A DNA stretch of 64,000 nucleotides from Flavimaricola sp. Lineage in GTDB: Bacteria > Pseudomonadota > Alphaproteobacteria > Rhodobacterales > Rhodobacteraceae. The translations under genes were made by a program, and so were the position numbers. The DNA is taken from contig JAQWWH010000041.1 in the NCBI GenBank assembly GCA_029255105.1, forward strand, positions 1 through 64,000, read 5' to 3'. Below the pieces are notes generated by a model. That model worked only from the letters and a program-made list of their open reading frames with translations, had not been told where the DNA came from and ran no database searches. Numbering within the stretch: the stretch's first letter is position 1; the number at the start of each line of letters is the position of its first letter. Shown one piece after another: positions 43,513 to 51,397 of the stretch.

Positions 43513-44520
43513 ATGGAAACGCAACGGGTCAGAATTGACGTCAAGGACAAGGGCGCGGTCAAAACGCGGCGCTATGTTTTTGTTCTGCTGGACAATTTCA
43601 CCATGCTCTGTTTCGCCAGCGCCGTCGAAAGCCTGCGCATCGCCAACCGTATGGCAGGAAAAGAGCTGTATACTTGGGTTCTGGCTGGCGAAGGCGGCGA
43701 GATGGCGCGCTGTTCTGGCGGGACGGAATTCAAGCTTCAGATGGATCTGGCCGAACTCAACCGCGAAGACATCGTGATGGTCTGCGGCGGGATCGACGTT
43801 CAAAGTGCGACAACCCGCAAGATGCTCAACTGGCTGCGCCGCGAGGCCCGGCGGGGGGTAACGATGGCGGGCCTGTGCACGGCGGGCTACACTCTGGCCA
43901 AGGCCGGGCTTCTGGACGGCAAGAAGGCGACGATCCATTGGGAAAACCAGGACAGCTTTGCCGAGGAATTCGAAGAGGTGACACTGACCAAGTCTGTCTT
44001 TGTCGTTGACGGCAATCGAATTACAACGGCAGGCGGGACCGCCTCGATCGACCTGATGCTCAAACTGATCGCGGATGATCACGGCGAGGATCTGGCCAAT
44101 GCGGTAGCCGATCAGCTTATCTATTCGTCGATCCGGACCGATCAGGACACCCAGCGCTTGTCGATCCCCACGCGGATCGGCGTGCGGCATCCAAAGCTGA
44201 GCCGGGTCATCCAGATGATGGAACAGGCGATCGAGGACCCGATCAGCCCCGCCATTCTGGCCCGCGAGGTCGGCATGTCCACCCGGCAGCTTGAACGGCT
44301 GTTCCGCCGCTACCTGAACCGAAGCCCAAAGCGGTATTATATGGAGTTGCGTCTGTCCAAGGCCCGCAACCTGTTGATGCAGACCGATATGAGCGTGATA
44401 AATGTTGCCCTTGCCTGCGGCTTTGCATCCCCCTCGCACTTCTCAAAATGCTACCGGGCGCATTACGATACCACCCCCTATCGCGAACGGGGCACCCATG
44501 CAGCGCGGCTGTCCATCTGA
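43513..44520 (+). CDS. GlxA-type AraC-family regulator with DJ-1/PfpI domain
   Basis: 335 residues. The N-terminal half is a DJ-1/PfpI-like glutamine-amidotransferase fold (YVFVLLDNFTMLCFASAVESL to LCTAGYTLAKAGLL at about 125) that binds a ligand without enzyme activity in related regulators; the C-terminal about 100 residues hold two AraC helix-turn-helix motifs (REVGMSTRQLERLFRRYLNRSP, and ALACGFASPSHFSKCYR). Relatives include the betaine and carnitine regulators GbdR/CdhR. It is followed by a terminator and then the liv-type ABC operon on the same strand, which it might control; that is inferred from position. Confidence 0.9.
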   Translation: METQRVRIDVKDKGAVKTRRYVFVLLDNFTMLCFASAVESLRIANRMAGKELYTWVLAGEGGEMARCSGGTEFKLQMDLAELNREDIVMVCGGIDVQSATTRKMLNWLRREARRGVTMAGLCTAGYTLAKAGLLDGKKATIHWENQDSFAEEFEEVTLTKSVFVVDGNRITTAGGTASIDLMLKLIADDHGEDLANAVADQLIYSSIRTDQDTQRLSIPTRIGVRHPKLSRVIQMMEQAIEDPISPAILAREVGMSTRQLERLFRRYLNRSPKRYYMELRLSKARNLLMQTDMSVINVALACGFASPSHFSKCYRAHYDTTPYRERGTHAARLSI

Positions 44521-44577
44521 TAGCAGCGGCCTCTTTACCTGAATTACGGGGCATCACGTATGGTAAAGTGATTTATG

Positions 44578-44608
44578 AGGGGCGCGTTGCGACGCCTCTT
44601 TTCTTTTT
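44578..44608 (+). terminator. Rho-independent terminator after the GlxA-type gene
   Basis: AGGGGCG (44578-44584) pairs with CGCCTCT (44593-44599) with one G-U pair and an eight-base loop, followed by TTTTCTTTTT. It separates the regulator gene from the ABC operon, whose promoter must lie in the about 50 bases that follow or overlap the hairpin. Confidence 0.75.
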
Positions 44609-44661
44609 GCAGGCCAAAGTCTAGTTTTCGGACGGGATAAATATCCACCAGGGAGACTAAA

Positions 44662-45858
44662 ATGAAAAAAGTACTGTTGGCCTCTGCCGCCACACTCGCA
44701 CTGACGGGCGCTGCTTTTGCGGGCGGCCATGAGTCCGAAGTAAAGATTGGCGTCATTCTGGGCTTCACCGGCCCGCTTGAATCCATCACTCCCGCCATGG
44801 GCGCAGGTGCTGAACTTGCCATGGCAGAAGTGACCGCCTCGGGCGCCCTGATGGGCGGCATGGCCGTGACCCCGATCCGCGGCGATTCGACCTGCATCGA
44901 CGCCGCCGCTGCCACCGCAGCAGCCGAACGTCTGATCACTACCGATGGCGTCGTCGCCATCATGGGGGCCGACTGTTCCGGCGTTACCGGCGCTATCCTG
45001 CAGAACGTTGCCCGTCCAAACGGCATCGTCATGATCTCGCCCTCTGCCACATCACCGGGTCTGTCGACCGCCGAGGATGACGGCCTGTTCTTCCGCACAG
45101 CACCATCTGACGCCCGTCAGGGTGTCGTGATGACCGAAGTGCTCATGGATCGCGGCATCAGCGAAGTGGCCCTGACCTACACCAACAACGACTACGGCAA
45201 GGGTCTGGCCGATGCGTTCGCAGCAGCCTTTACCGAGGCTGGCGGCACCGTGACGATCAACGCAGCCCACGAAGACGGCAAGGCCGACTACTCTGCCGAA
45301 GTCGCAGCACTGGCCTCTGCCGGTGGTGAAGTTCTTGTCGTGGCCGGTTACACCGACCAGGGCGGCAAGGGGATCATCCAGGCATCGCTCGATTCGGGTG
45401 CGTTTGACACCTTCGTCCTGCCCGACGGCATGGTTGGCCAGCAGCTGGTTGACGATATCGGTTCGGGCCTGAACGGGTCGTTCGGTCAGTACCCCGGCAC
45501 GGACAGCGCAGGCGCTGAGATGTTCCAGGCGCTTGCCGCTGAGGCAGGCTTTGACGGCACCTCTGCCTTTGCACCCGAAAGCTACGATGCTGCCGCCCTG
45601 CTGATGCTGGCAATGGCCAAGGCCGGATCGACCGTTTCGACCGATTTCGCCCCCTTCGTCATGGAGCTTGCCAATGCCCCAGGCGAGCAGATCTTCCCCG
45701 GCGAGCTGGCCAAGGCGCTTGAGCTGATCGCAGCCGGCACCGACATCGACTACGTCGGCGCCACCGCAGTCGAGCTGATCGGACCCGGCGAATCCGCCGG
45801 CAACTACCGCGAGATCGAGATCAACGACGGCGTGATCGAGACTGTTCGCTTCCGCTGA
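44662..45858 (+). CDS. Branched-chain-amino-acid-type ABC binding protein
   Basis: 398 residues. A signal peptide (MKKVLLASAATLALTGAAFA) precedes a family I (LivK-type) binding fold: VKIGVILGFTGPLESITPAMGAG at the start, and ISPSATSPGLS in the middle. It traps a small amino acid, amide or similar ligand. An AGGGAG site precedes the ATG. It is followed by a strong hairpin at 45875 and then by the ATPase and permease genes. The ligand cannot be told; liv-type systems in roseobacters also carry short amides and urea. Confidence 0.93.
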   Translation: MKKVLLASAATLALTGAAFAGGHESEVKIGVILGFTGPLESITPAMGAGAELAMAEVTASGALMGGMAVTPIRGDSTCIDAAAATAAAERLITTDGVVAIMGADCSGVTGAILQNVARPNGIVMISPSATSPGLSTAEDDGLFFRTAPSDARQGVVMTEVLMDRGISEVALTYTNNDYGKGLADAFAAAFTEAGGTVTINAAHEDGKADYSAEVAALASAGGEVLVVAGYTDQGGKGIIQASLDSGAFDTFVLPDGMVGQQLVDDIGSGLNGSFGQYPGTDSAGAEMFQALAAEAGFDGTSAFAPESYDAAALLMLAMAKAGSTVSTDFAPFVMELANAPGEQIFPGELAKALELIAAGTDIDYVGATAVELIGPGESAGNYREIEINDGVIETVRFR

Positions 45859-45874
45859 TCTGATCGTTAAACAG

Positions 45875-45907
45875 GGATGTGGCCCGGGATATCCCCGGGC
45901 CACATCC
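45875..45907 (+). promoter_or_regulatory. 14-bp hairpin after the binding-protein gene
   Basis: A perfect 14-bp GC-rich stem (GGATGTGGCCCGGG with its complement) with a five-base loop lies 17 bases after the binding-protein stop. It has no T tract, so it likely stabilises the upstream mRNA or causes partial termination, raising binding protein over the membrane parts. Confidence 0.65.
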
Positions 45908-45974
45908 TTCCATAAGGCGAGGCGACCGCGACCTCCGGGCACCGGGAACGTCTCTCCAGACAGGGAAGACTGAC

Positions 45975-46754
45975 ATGATCGTCGTGCAGGACTTGCACAA
46001 GCATTTCGGCGGCTTTCGGGCTGTGGACGGTGCCAGCCTAGAGATTGGCAAAGGCACGATCACGGGCCTGATCGGACCGAATGGCGCGGGCAAGACCACG
46101 CTGTTCAACGTCATCGCAGGACGCTTGCCCCCCACATCGGGCCGGGTGACCATGGCGGGTGAAGATATCACCGGCCTCCCCCCCCACGAGCTGTTTCACA
46201 AGGGCCTGTTGCGGACCTTCCAGATTGCGCACGAATTCTCGTCGATGACGGTGCGGGAAAACCTGATGATGGTGCCCGGTGGCCAGGCCGGCGAAACCCT
46301 TTGGAACGCCTGGTTCGGCCGCGGCCGGATCGCCCAGGACGAGGCGGCCTTGCTGAAGAAAGCCGACGAGGTTCTGGATTTCCTGACCATCTCGCATCTC
46401 AAGGACGAACGGGCGGGCAACCTGTCCGGCGGCCAGAAAAAGCTTCTGGAACTGGGCCGTACCATGATGGTCGATGCCAAGATCGTCTTTCTTGACGAGG
46501 TCGGGGCGGGCGTGAACCGCACCCTGTTGAACGCCATCGGCGATGCGATTGTGCGCCTGAACAAGGAGCGCGGGTATACCTTCTGTGTCATCGAACACGA
46601 CATGGATTTCATCGGCCGCCTTTGCGACCCGGTCATCGTCATGGCCGAGGGCAAGGTTCTCGCCGAAGGGTCGGCCGAGAGCATCATGCAGAACGAAGCG
46701 GTGATCGAGGCCTACCTGGGCACCGGCCTGAAGAACAAGGCCAAAACGGGATGA
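45975..46754 (+). CDS. Branched-chain-type ABC transporter ATPase (LivG-like)
   Basis: 259 residues from ATG 45975. Walker A GPNGAGKTT, signature LSGGQKKLLELGR and Walker B IVFLDEVGAGV are present, with the LivG-type RTFQIAHEFSSMTVREN Q-loop region. It is the first of the two liv ATPases. The earlier in-frame start at 45879 has no family sequence. Its stop overlaps by four bases the ATG of a 40-residue gene. Confidence 0.94.
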   Translation: MIVVQDLHKHFGGFRAVDGASLEIGKGTITGLIGPNGAGKTTLFNVIAGRLPPTSGRVTMAGEDITGLPPHELFHKGLLRTFQIAHEFSSMTVRENLMMVPGGQAGETLWNAWFGRGRIAQDEAALLKKADEVLDFLTISHLKDERAGNLSGGQKKLLELGRTMMVDAKIVFLDEVGAGVNRTLLNAIGDAIVRLNKERGYTFCVIEHDMDFIGRLCDPVIVMAEGKVLAEGSAESIMQNEAVIEAYLGTGLKNKAKTG

Positions 46755-46873
46755 TCGTGGCCGTTTCAATCCTGGCATTGACCCTGCTGGCTTTGTCCCT
46801 GCTGGTTTTGACCCTGAAAGTGCCCGAAGGTAAGGATTTGAGTATTTTGAACGAAGCGAAGACACATGGCTGA
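46751..46873 (+). CDS. 40-residue membrane peptide within the liv-type operon
   Basis: The ATG overlaps the stop of the upstream ATPase gene (ATGA), and the TGA falls eight bases inside the next ATPase gene, so the reading frame is locked between two coding regions. The product is one hydrophobic helix (SILALTLLALSLLVLTL) followed by a short charged tail (KVPEGKDLSILNEAKTHG). The helix is encoded by three imperfect 15-bp repeats at 46769-46813, each giving a five-residue block. There is no similarity I recognise. Position suggests a small subunit or regulator of this transporter; a non-functional spacer is the other option. Confidence 0.6.
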   Translation: MIVAVSILALTLLALSLLVLTLKVPEGKDLSILNEAKTHG

Positions 46874-47579
46874 GCCTTTCCTGATCGGGTCGAACATGAC
46901 CGGCGGCTACGGCAAGGGCGCCGATATCCTGCACGGTTGCACCATTGGCGTGGAGGCGGGCAAGATCGCCGTGATCGTCGGCCCCAACGGCGCGGGCAAG
47001 TCGACTGCCATGAAGGCGGTTTTCGGCATGCTGACCCTGCGGTCGGGCCATGTGAAGATCGACGGCGAGGATATCACGGCCCTGTCCCCTCAGGACCGGG
47101 TCGCCAAGGGCATGGGCTTTGTGCCTCAGACCTCCAACATCTTTACCTCGATGACGGTCGAAGAGAACCTGGAGATGGGGGCCTTTCTGCGCCGCGATGA
47201 CATCCGCGGCACGATGGAGCAGGTCTATGACCTGTTCCCCATCCTGCGCGACAAGCGCCGCCAGGCGGCGGGCGAGCTGTCGGGAGGCCAGCGCCAGCAG
47301 GTGGCAGTCGGTCGGGCGCTGATGACCCAGCCCAAGGTCTTGATGCTGGACGAGCCCACCGCCGGGGTCAGCCCCATTGTCATGGACGAGTTGTTCGACC
47401 GCATCATCGAGGTTGCCCGCGCCGGCATCACCATCCTGATGGTCGAGCAGAACGCCCGTCAGGCGCTTGAGATTGCCGATGTCGGCTATGTCCTTGTGCA
47501 AGGGGCCAATGCTCATACCGGTAGCGGCGCCGACCTTCTGGCCAATCCTGAGGTGCGCCGCACCTTCCTGGGAGGATGA
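46866..47579 (+). CDS. Branched-chain-type ABC transporter ATPase (LivF-like)
   Basis: 237 residues. Walker A GPNGAGKST, signature LSGGQRQQVAVGR and Walker B LMLDEPTAGVSP are visible; the LivF-typical VPQTSNIFTSMTVEENL Q-loop follows. It pairs with the LivG-like subunit to drive import. The start overlaps the end of the 40-residue gene. Its stop is next to the start of a secreted protein gene at 47582. Confidence 0.94.
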   Translation: MAEPFLIGSNMTGGYGKGADILHGCTIGVEAGKIAVIVGPNGAGKSTAMKAVFGMLTLRSGHVKIDGEDITALSPQDRVAKGMGFVPQTSNIFTSMTVEENLEMGAFLRRDDIRGTMEQVYDLFPILRDKRRQAAGELSGGQRQQVAVGRALMTQPKVLMLDEPTAGVSPIVMDELFDRIIEVARAGITILMVEQNARQALEIADVGYVLVQGANAHTGSGADLLANPEVRRTFLGG

Positions 47580-47581
47580 GG

Positions 47582-47980
47582 ATGCGCGTCCGTCGCCGGT
47601 GTGCCCTGTTGCCGCTGCTGGGTCTTGTTGCCCCGCTGCCGGCGCTGGCCGAAGGAGCGGTGCAAAGCCTTGCTTGTCTGAGCAACACCGTCTGCACGGC
47701 CTCGGGCGCCTGTGTACCGGACGGGACCGACTTCACCTTTACCATCACACCGGTCGCCCTTGAGGACAATGGCGTGGCGGTCAGCATGATCAGCTACGGC
47801 GATCAGAGTTTTGAGGTGCGCCAGAACGGCCCGCTTGCCCCTTTTGAGTGGAGCGAAAGCGACACCGATCGCCAGACCCTCCTGCCCTCGGGGCCGACCG
47901 ATCTAGTCTGGCACCAGTTCACCTTTGGCGAGGGCGTCTCTGCCCGTATCCTGTTCCTGACTTGCGAGGCTCCTGGCTGA
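47582..47980 (+). CDS. Secreted cysteine-containing protein within the liv-type operon
   Basis: 132 residues from ATG 47582, placed 6 bases after a GGAGG site at the end of the LivF-like gene; the ATG at 47576 touches that site and is less likely. A signal peptide (ending LPALAEG, about residue 24) leads to a mature beta-rich protein with four cysteines (LACLSNTVCTASGAC and a last LTCEAPG), which could form two disulfide bonds. It has no family I recognise. Its stop overlaps the LivH-like start (TGATG), so it is made with the transporter. Confidence 0.75.
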   Translation: MRVRRRCALLPLLGLVAPLPALAEGAVQSLACLSNTVCTASGACVPDGTDFTFTITPVALEDNGVAVSMISYGDQSFEVRQNGPLAPFEWSESDTDRQTLLPSGPTDLVWHQFTFGEGVSARILFLTCEAPG

Positions 47981-48990
47981 TGGACTTTCTCAACGCCATA
48001 GTGGCTTTTGCCAATTTCGTCTTTGTCCCCGGCCTTGCCTACGGGGCCCAGCTTGCCCTCGGGGCGCTTGGGGTCACGCTGATCTATGGGATCCTGCGGT
48101 TTTCCAACTTTGCCCATGGCGATACGATGGCCTTCGGAACGATGGCCACCATTTTGGTGACATGGCTGCTGCAATCCTGGGGTGTCAGCTTTGGGGTTCT
48201 GCCCACGGCCTTGCTGGCCCTGCCCTTTGGAGTGGCGGCAACTGCGCTTGTGGTGCTAGGGACTGACCGCGCCGTCTACAGGTTTTACCGCAAGCAGAAG
48301 GCCGCACCTGTCATCCTGGTCATCGTGTCGATGGGCGTGATGTTCGTCATGAACGGGATCGTGCGCTTTATCATCGGGGTCGAAGATATTGGCTTTGCCG
48401 ATGGTGAGCGATTCCTGATCAGCGCCCGCACCTTCAAGGAGATGACGGGTCTGGACGAAGGCCTTGCCATCCGCACGACGACCGTCATTACCCTTGTCAC
48501 AGCCGCGATTGCGGTGGCGCTATTGTTCTGGTTCCTAAACAAGACCCGGACGGGCAAGTCGATGCGCGCCTTTTCCGACAATGAGGACCTTGCTCTACTG
48601 TCGGGGATCAGCCCCGAGCGGGTGGTGGCGGTGACCTGGATCATCGTGGCGGCGCTGGCGACCACGGCAGGGGTGCTTTACGGACTGGATAAATCGTTCA
48701 AGGCCTTCACCTACTTCCAGCTTTTGCTGCCGATTTTCGCGGCCGCCATCGTCGGCGGCCTTGGCAACCCATTGGGGGCCATCGCAGGCGGCTTTGTCAT
48801 CGCGTTTTCAGAGGTGACGGTGACCTATGCCTGGAAAAAGGTACTGGGCTATGTGTTACCCGACAGCCTTGCCCCTGACAGCCTCGTCCAGCTGTTGTCC
48901 ACGGACTACAAGTTTGCGGTAAGTTTTGCGTTGTTGATCCTCGTCCTGCTGTTCAAGCCGACGGGTCTATTCAAGGGACAATCGGTATGA
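47980..48990 (+). CDS. Branched-chain-type ABC transporter permease (LivH-like)
   Basis: 336 residues with about eight to nine membrane helices. The start has LALGALGVTLIYGILRFSNFAHGD, which is the LivH signature. The cytoplasmic EAA-like loop reads TRTGKSMRAFSDNEDLALLSGISPERV. It forms the channel with the LivM-like subunit. The ATG overlaps the previous stop; the stop overlaps the next start by four bases. Confidence 0.93.
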   Translation: MDFLNAIVAFANFVFVPGLAYGAQLALGALGVTLIYGILRFSNFAHGDTMAFGTMATILVTWLLQSWGVSFGVLPTALLALPFGVAATALVVLGTDRAVYRFYRKQKAAPVILVIVSMGVMFVMNGIVRFIIGVEDIGFADGERFLISARTFKEMTGLDEGLAIRTTTVITLVTAAIAVALLFWFLNKTRTGKSMRAFSDNEDLALLSGISPERVVAVTWIIVAALATTAGVLYGLDKSFKAFTYFQLLLPIFAAAIVGGLGNPLGAIAGGFVIAFSEVTVTYAWKKVLGYVLPDSLAPDSLVQLLSTDYKFAVSFALLILVLLFKPTGLFKGQSV

Positions 48991-50291
48991 GCCAGACAAT
49001 GCGCAACGTGGTTCTGTTCGGGCTGATGGGACTTTTGATCGTTGGGACCGGGCTGATGCAGGGCTGGAACCTGGCGTTGACCATCGTGAACATGGGGCTG
49101 ATCTCTGGGGTGATGGCGCTTGGGGTCAATCTGCAATGGGGATTTGCCGGGCTGTTCAACATCGGGGTTATGGGATTCGTGGCGTTGGGGGGGCTGGCGA
49201 CGGTTCTGGTATCAATGCCCGCCACGCCGGGCGCCTGGGGCGCGGGCGGCATTCGGATCATGCTGTCGCTGGTCCTGGGGGCCGCTACCATTGTGGCCGC
49301 GGTCCTGGTCCAGCAACGGATGGAAAAGGGACGGATGCGAGGGGTTGCCACGGTGGCGATCCTGATCATCGGGTTCTTCGTGTTTCGGGCCGCCTTTGAC
49401 CCCGGGGTCGAAGGGGTTGAGGCGATCAACCCCGCCTCTTCCGGAAACCTCGGGGGACTTGGACTGCCGGTGCTGATCGCCTGGCCGGTCGGCGGGCTGC
49501 TTGCCGCAGGGGCGGCCTGGATCATCGGCAAGACGGCGCTTGGGCTGCGGTCGGACTATTTGGCGATCGCAACTCTGGGGATCGCCGAGATCATCCTCGC
49601 GGTCATGAAGAACGAGGACTGGCTGGCGCGGGGGGTCAAGAACGTCATCGGCATCCCGCGGCCCGTGGCTTACGAGGTTGAGCTGCAACAGGACCCCGGG
49701 TTTATCGAGCGGGCAGCGAGCTTCGGGCTCGATCCGGTCGGGGCCTCGACGCTCTACGTCAAACTCTCCTACGGCGTGCTCTTCGCGCTGGTCCTGATCC
49801 TGCTGCTTTGGCTGGCTCAGCGGGCGCTGAACTCGCCCTGGGGGCGGATGATGCGGGCGATCCGGGACAATGAAGTTGCGGCCGAGGCGATGGGCAAGGA
49901 CGTCAAGGGACGGCACCTGCAGATCTTTATCCTCGGGTCGGCCATCTGCGGGATCGCGGGCGCCATGATGACGACGCTGGACGGGCAGCTCACGCCCACC
50001 TCCTATCAGCCGCTGCGCTTCACCTTCCTCGTCTGGGTGATGGTGATCGTGGGCGGCTCGGGCAACAACTTTGGCGCGGTGCTGGGCGGCATGCTGATCT
50101 GGTGGCTTTGGGTGATGGTGGAACCGATCGGCCTTTGGCTGATGCAGGTCATCACATCGGGCATGGCCGATGGAAGCTGGCTCAAGGATCACCTGATCGA
50201 TTCAGCGGCCCAAATGCGCCTTCTGACGATGGGGGTGATCCTGCTCTTGATGCTGCGGTTCAACCCGCGCGGGCTCATACCGGAACGCTAA
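48987..50291 (+). CDS. Branched-chain-type ABC transporter permease (LivM-like)
   Basis: 434 residues with about ten membrane helices. The LivM pattern is present: GVNLQWGFAGLFNIGVMGFVALG early, LRSDYLAIATLGIAEIILAV in the middle, and the EAA-type loop SPWGRMMRAIRDNEVAAEAMGKD. It is the last gene of the operon and ends before a dispersed-repeat hairpin shared with the convergent dehydrogenase gene. Confidence 0.93.
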   Translation: MSQTMRNVVLFGLMGLLIVGTGLMQGWNLALTIVNMGLISGVMALGVNLQWGFAGLFNIGVMGFVALGGLATVLVSMPATPGAWGAGGIRIMLSLVLGAATIVAAVLVQQRMEKGRMRGVATVAILIIGFFVFRAAFDPGVEGVEAINPASSGNLGGLGLPVLIAWPVGGLLAAGAAWIIGKTALGLRSDYLAIATLGIAEIILAVMKNEDWLARGVKNVIGIPRPVAYEVELQQDPGFIERAASFGLDPVGASTLYVKLSYGVLFALVLILLLWLAQRALNSPWGRMMRAIRDNEVAAEAMGKDVKGRHLQIFILGSAICGIAGAMMTTLDGQLTPTSYQPLRFTFLVWVMVIVGGSGNNFGAVLGGMLIWWLWVMVEPIGLWLMQVITSGMADGSWLKDHLIDSAAQMRLLTMGVILLLMLRFNPRGLIPER

Positions 50292-50314
50292 GAGGCCGGG
50301 TCGCGCCCATGACC

Positions 50315-50396
50315 GCCTCCGGCGGGGATATTTGGGATCCGAAGAAGACAGCACCTGTTTCCAGCTTCTTCGGATCGAAAATATCCCGGGGAGCGC
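50315..50396. repeat. Dispersed repeat copies 2 and 3, arranged as a large inverted pair
   Basis: A forward copy at 50315-50347 (33 bases, one mismatch from the copy at 14335) is followed after a 17-20-base loop by an inverted copy at about 50369-50396. The two can form a long hairpin of over 20 bp with small mismatches. It lies between convergent genes and probably acts as a bidirectional terminator. Confidence 0.8.
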
Positions 50397-50424
50397 CGCA
50401 GGCGCGGGGCAGAGCCCCTGGATC

Positions 50425-51300
50425 TTAGCTGTCGAGCTTGCGCAGACGCTTGAACAGGGACGAGGTGTCCCAGCGGTTGCCGCCCATTTTCTGAACCTCT
50501 TTATAGAACTGGTCCACAAGGGCGGTGACAGGCAGCGATGCCCCAGTCTCGTTTGCGGTATCGAGGCAGATGCCAAGGTCCTTACGCATCCAGTCAACGG
50601 CAAAGCCATGTTCGAAGTGATCGTCGAGCATGGTCTCGAACCGGTTGGCCATCTGCCAGCTTCCGGCAGCGCCGCCATTGATCACGTCGACCACGGCCCG
50701 GCCATCAAGTCCGGCTTTTTCGGCGAAATGCAGCCCTTCGGACAGGCCCTGAACAAGACCGGCGATGCAGATCTGGTTGACCATCTTGGTCAGCTGCCCT
50801 GCACCGCTTTTGCCCAGGCGCCTGCACATCTTGGCATAGCCATCTATCACTGGCTCGGCCTTGTCGTAGGCCGCTTGGTCGCCGCCGCACATCACGACGA
50901 GCTGGCCGTTCTCGGCGCCCGCCTGACCACCCGATACAGGCGCGTCGACAAAGCTGACCCCGATGTCCTGCGCTGCTGCGTAAAGCTCGCGCGTGACTTT
51001 GGCCGATACAGTGGTGTGATCGACAAAGGTGGTTCCCTTGGCCATGCCAGCGAATGCGCCGGTGTCGCCAAGGCAAATCGCCCGCAGGTCGTCGTCGTTG
51101 CCCACACAGGCCATAACGAAGTCGGCCCCCCGGGCCGCCTCGGCCGGTGTTGCGGCATGGGCGCCGCCGTGCTGGGCCACCCAGGCCTCGGCCTTAGAGG
51201 CGCTCCGGTTATAGACGGTCACCTCGTGGCCGGCCTTGGCCAGATGCCCCGCCATCGGATAGCCCATCACTCCCAGACCCAAAAATGCTACTTTCGCCAT
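50425..51300 (-). CDS. Beta-hydroxyacid dehydrogenase (3-hydroxyisobutyrate dehydrogenase family)
   Basis: 291 residues. The NAD(P) motif GLGVMGYPMAGHL starts at residue 8, the substrate motif FVDAPVSGGQAGAENGQLVVMCGG is in the middle, and the catalytic lysine lies in GKSGAGQLTKMVNQI. The family includes 3-hydroxyisobutyrate dehydrogenase, tartronate semialdehyde reductase and succinic semialdehyde reductase; the sequence alone does not decide. The ATG at 51300 has a GAGGGGG site; an upstream in-frame start overlaps the divergent gene and is unlikely. It ends just before the dispersed-repeat hairpin. Confidence 0.88.
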   Translation of the reverse strand: MAKVAFLGLGVMGYPMAGHLAKAGHEVTVYNRSASKAEAWVAQHGGAHAATPAEAARGADFVMACVGNDDDLRAICLGDTGAFAGMAKGTTFVDHTTVSAKVTRELYAAAQDIGVSFVDAPVSGGQAGAENGQLVVMCGGDQAAYDKAEPVIDGYAKMCRRLGKSGAGQLTKMVNQICIAGLVQGLSEGLHFAEKAGLDGRAVVDVINGGAAGSWQMANRFETMLDDHFEHGFAVDWMRKDLGICLDTANETGASLPVTALVDQFYKEVQKMGGNRWDTSSLFKRLRKLDS

Positions 51301-51397
51301 CAGCTTGCCCCCTCGCGCTTTGCCGGTAAAACGGTTAGCGATACCTATCCGACTTCTGAGGCCCGTCAACCTCGGGTCGAGAGGTTTGAGGAAGTAC

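Noticed and set aside
46038..47516. Leftward frame of 492 residues opposite the liv-type ATPase genes
   Set aside because: Both ATPases have complete Walker motifs on the other strand; this product is without motifs.
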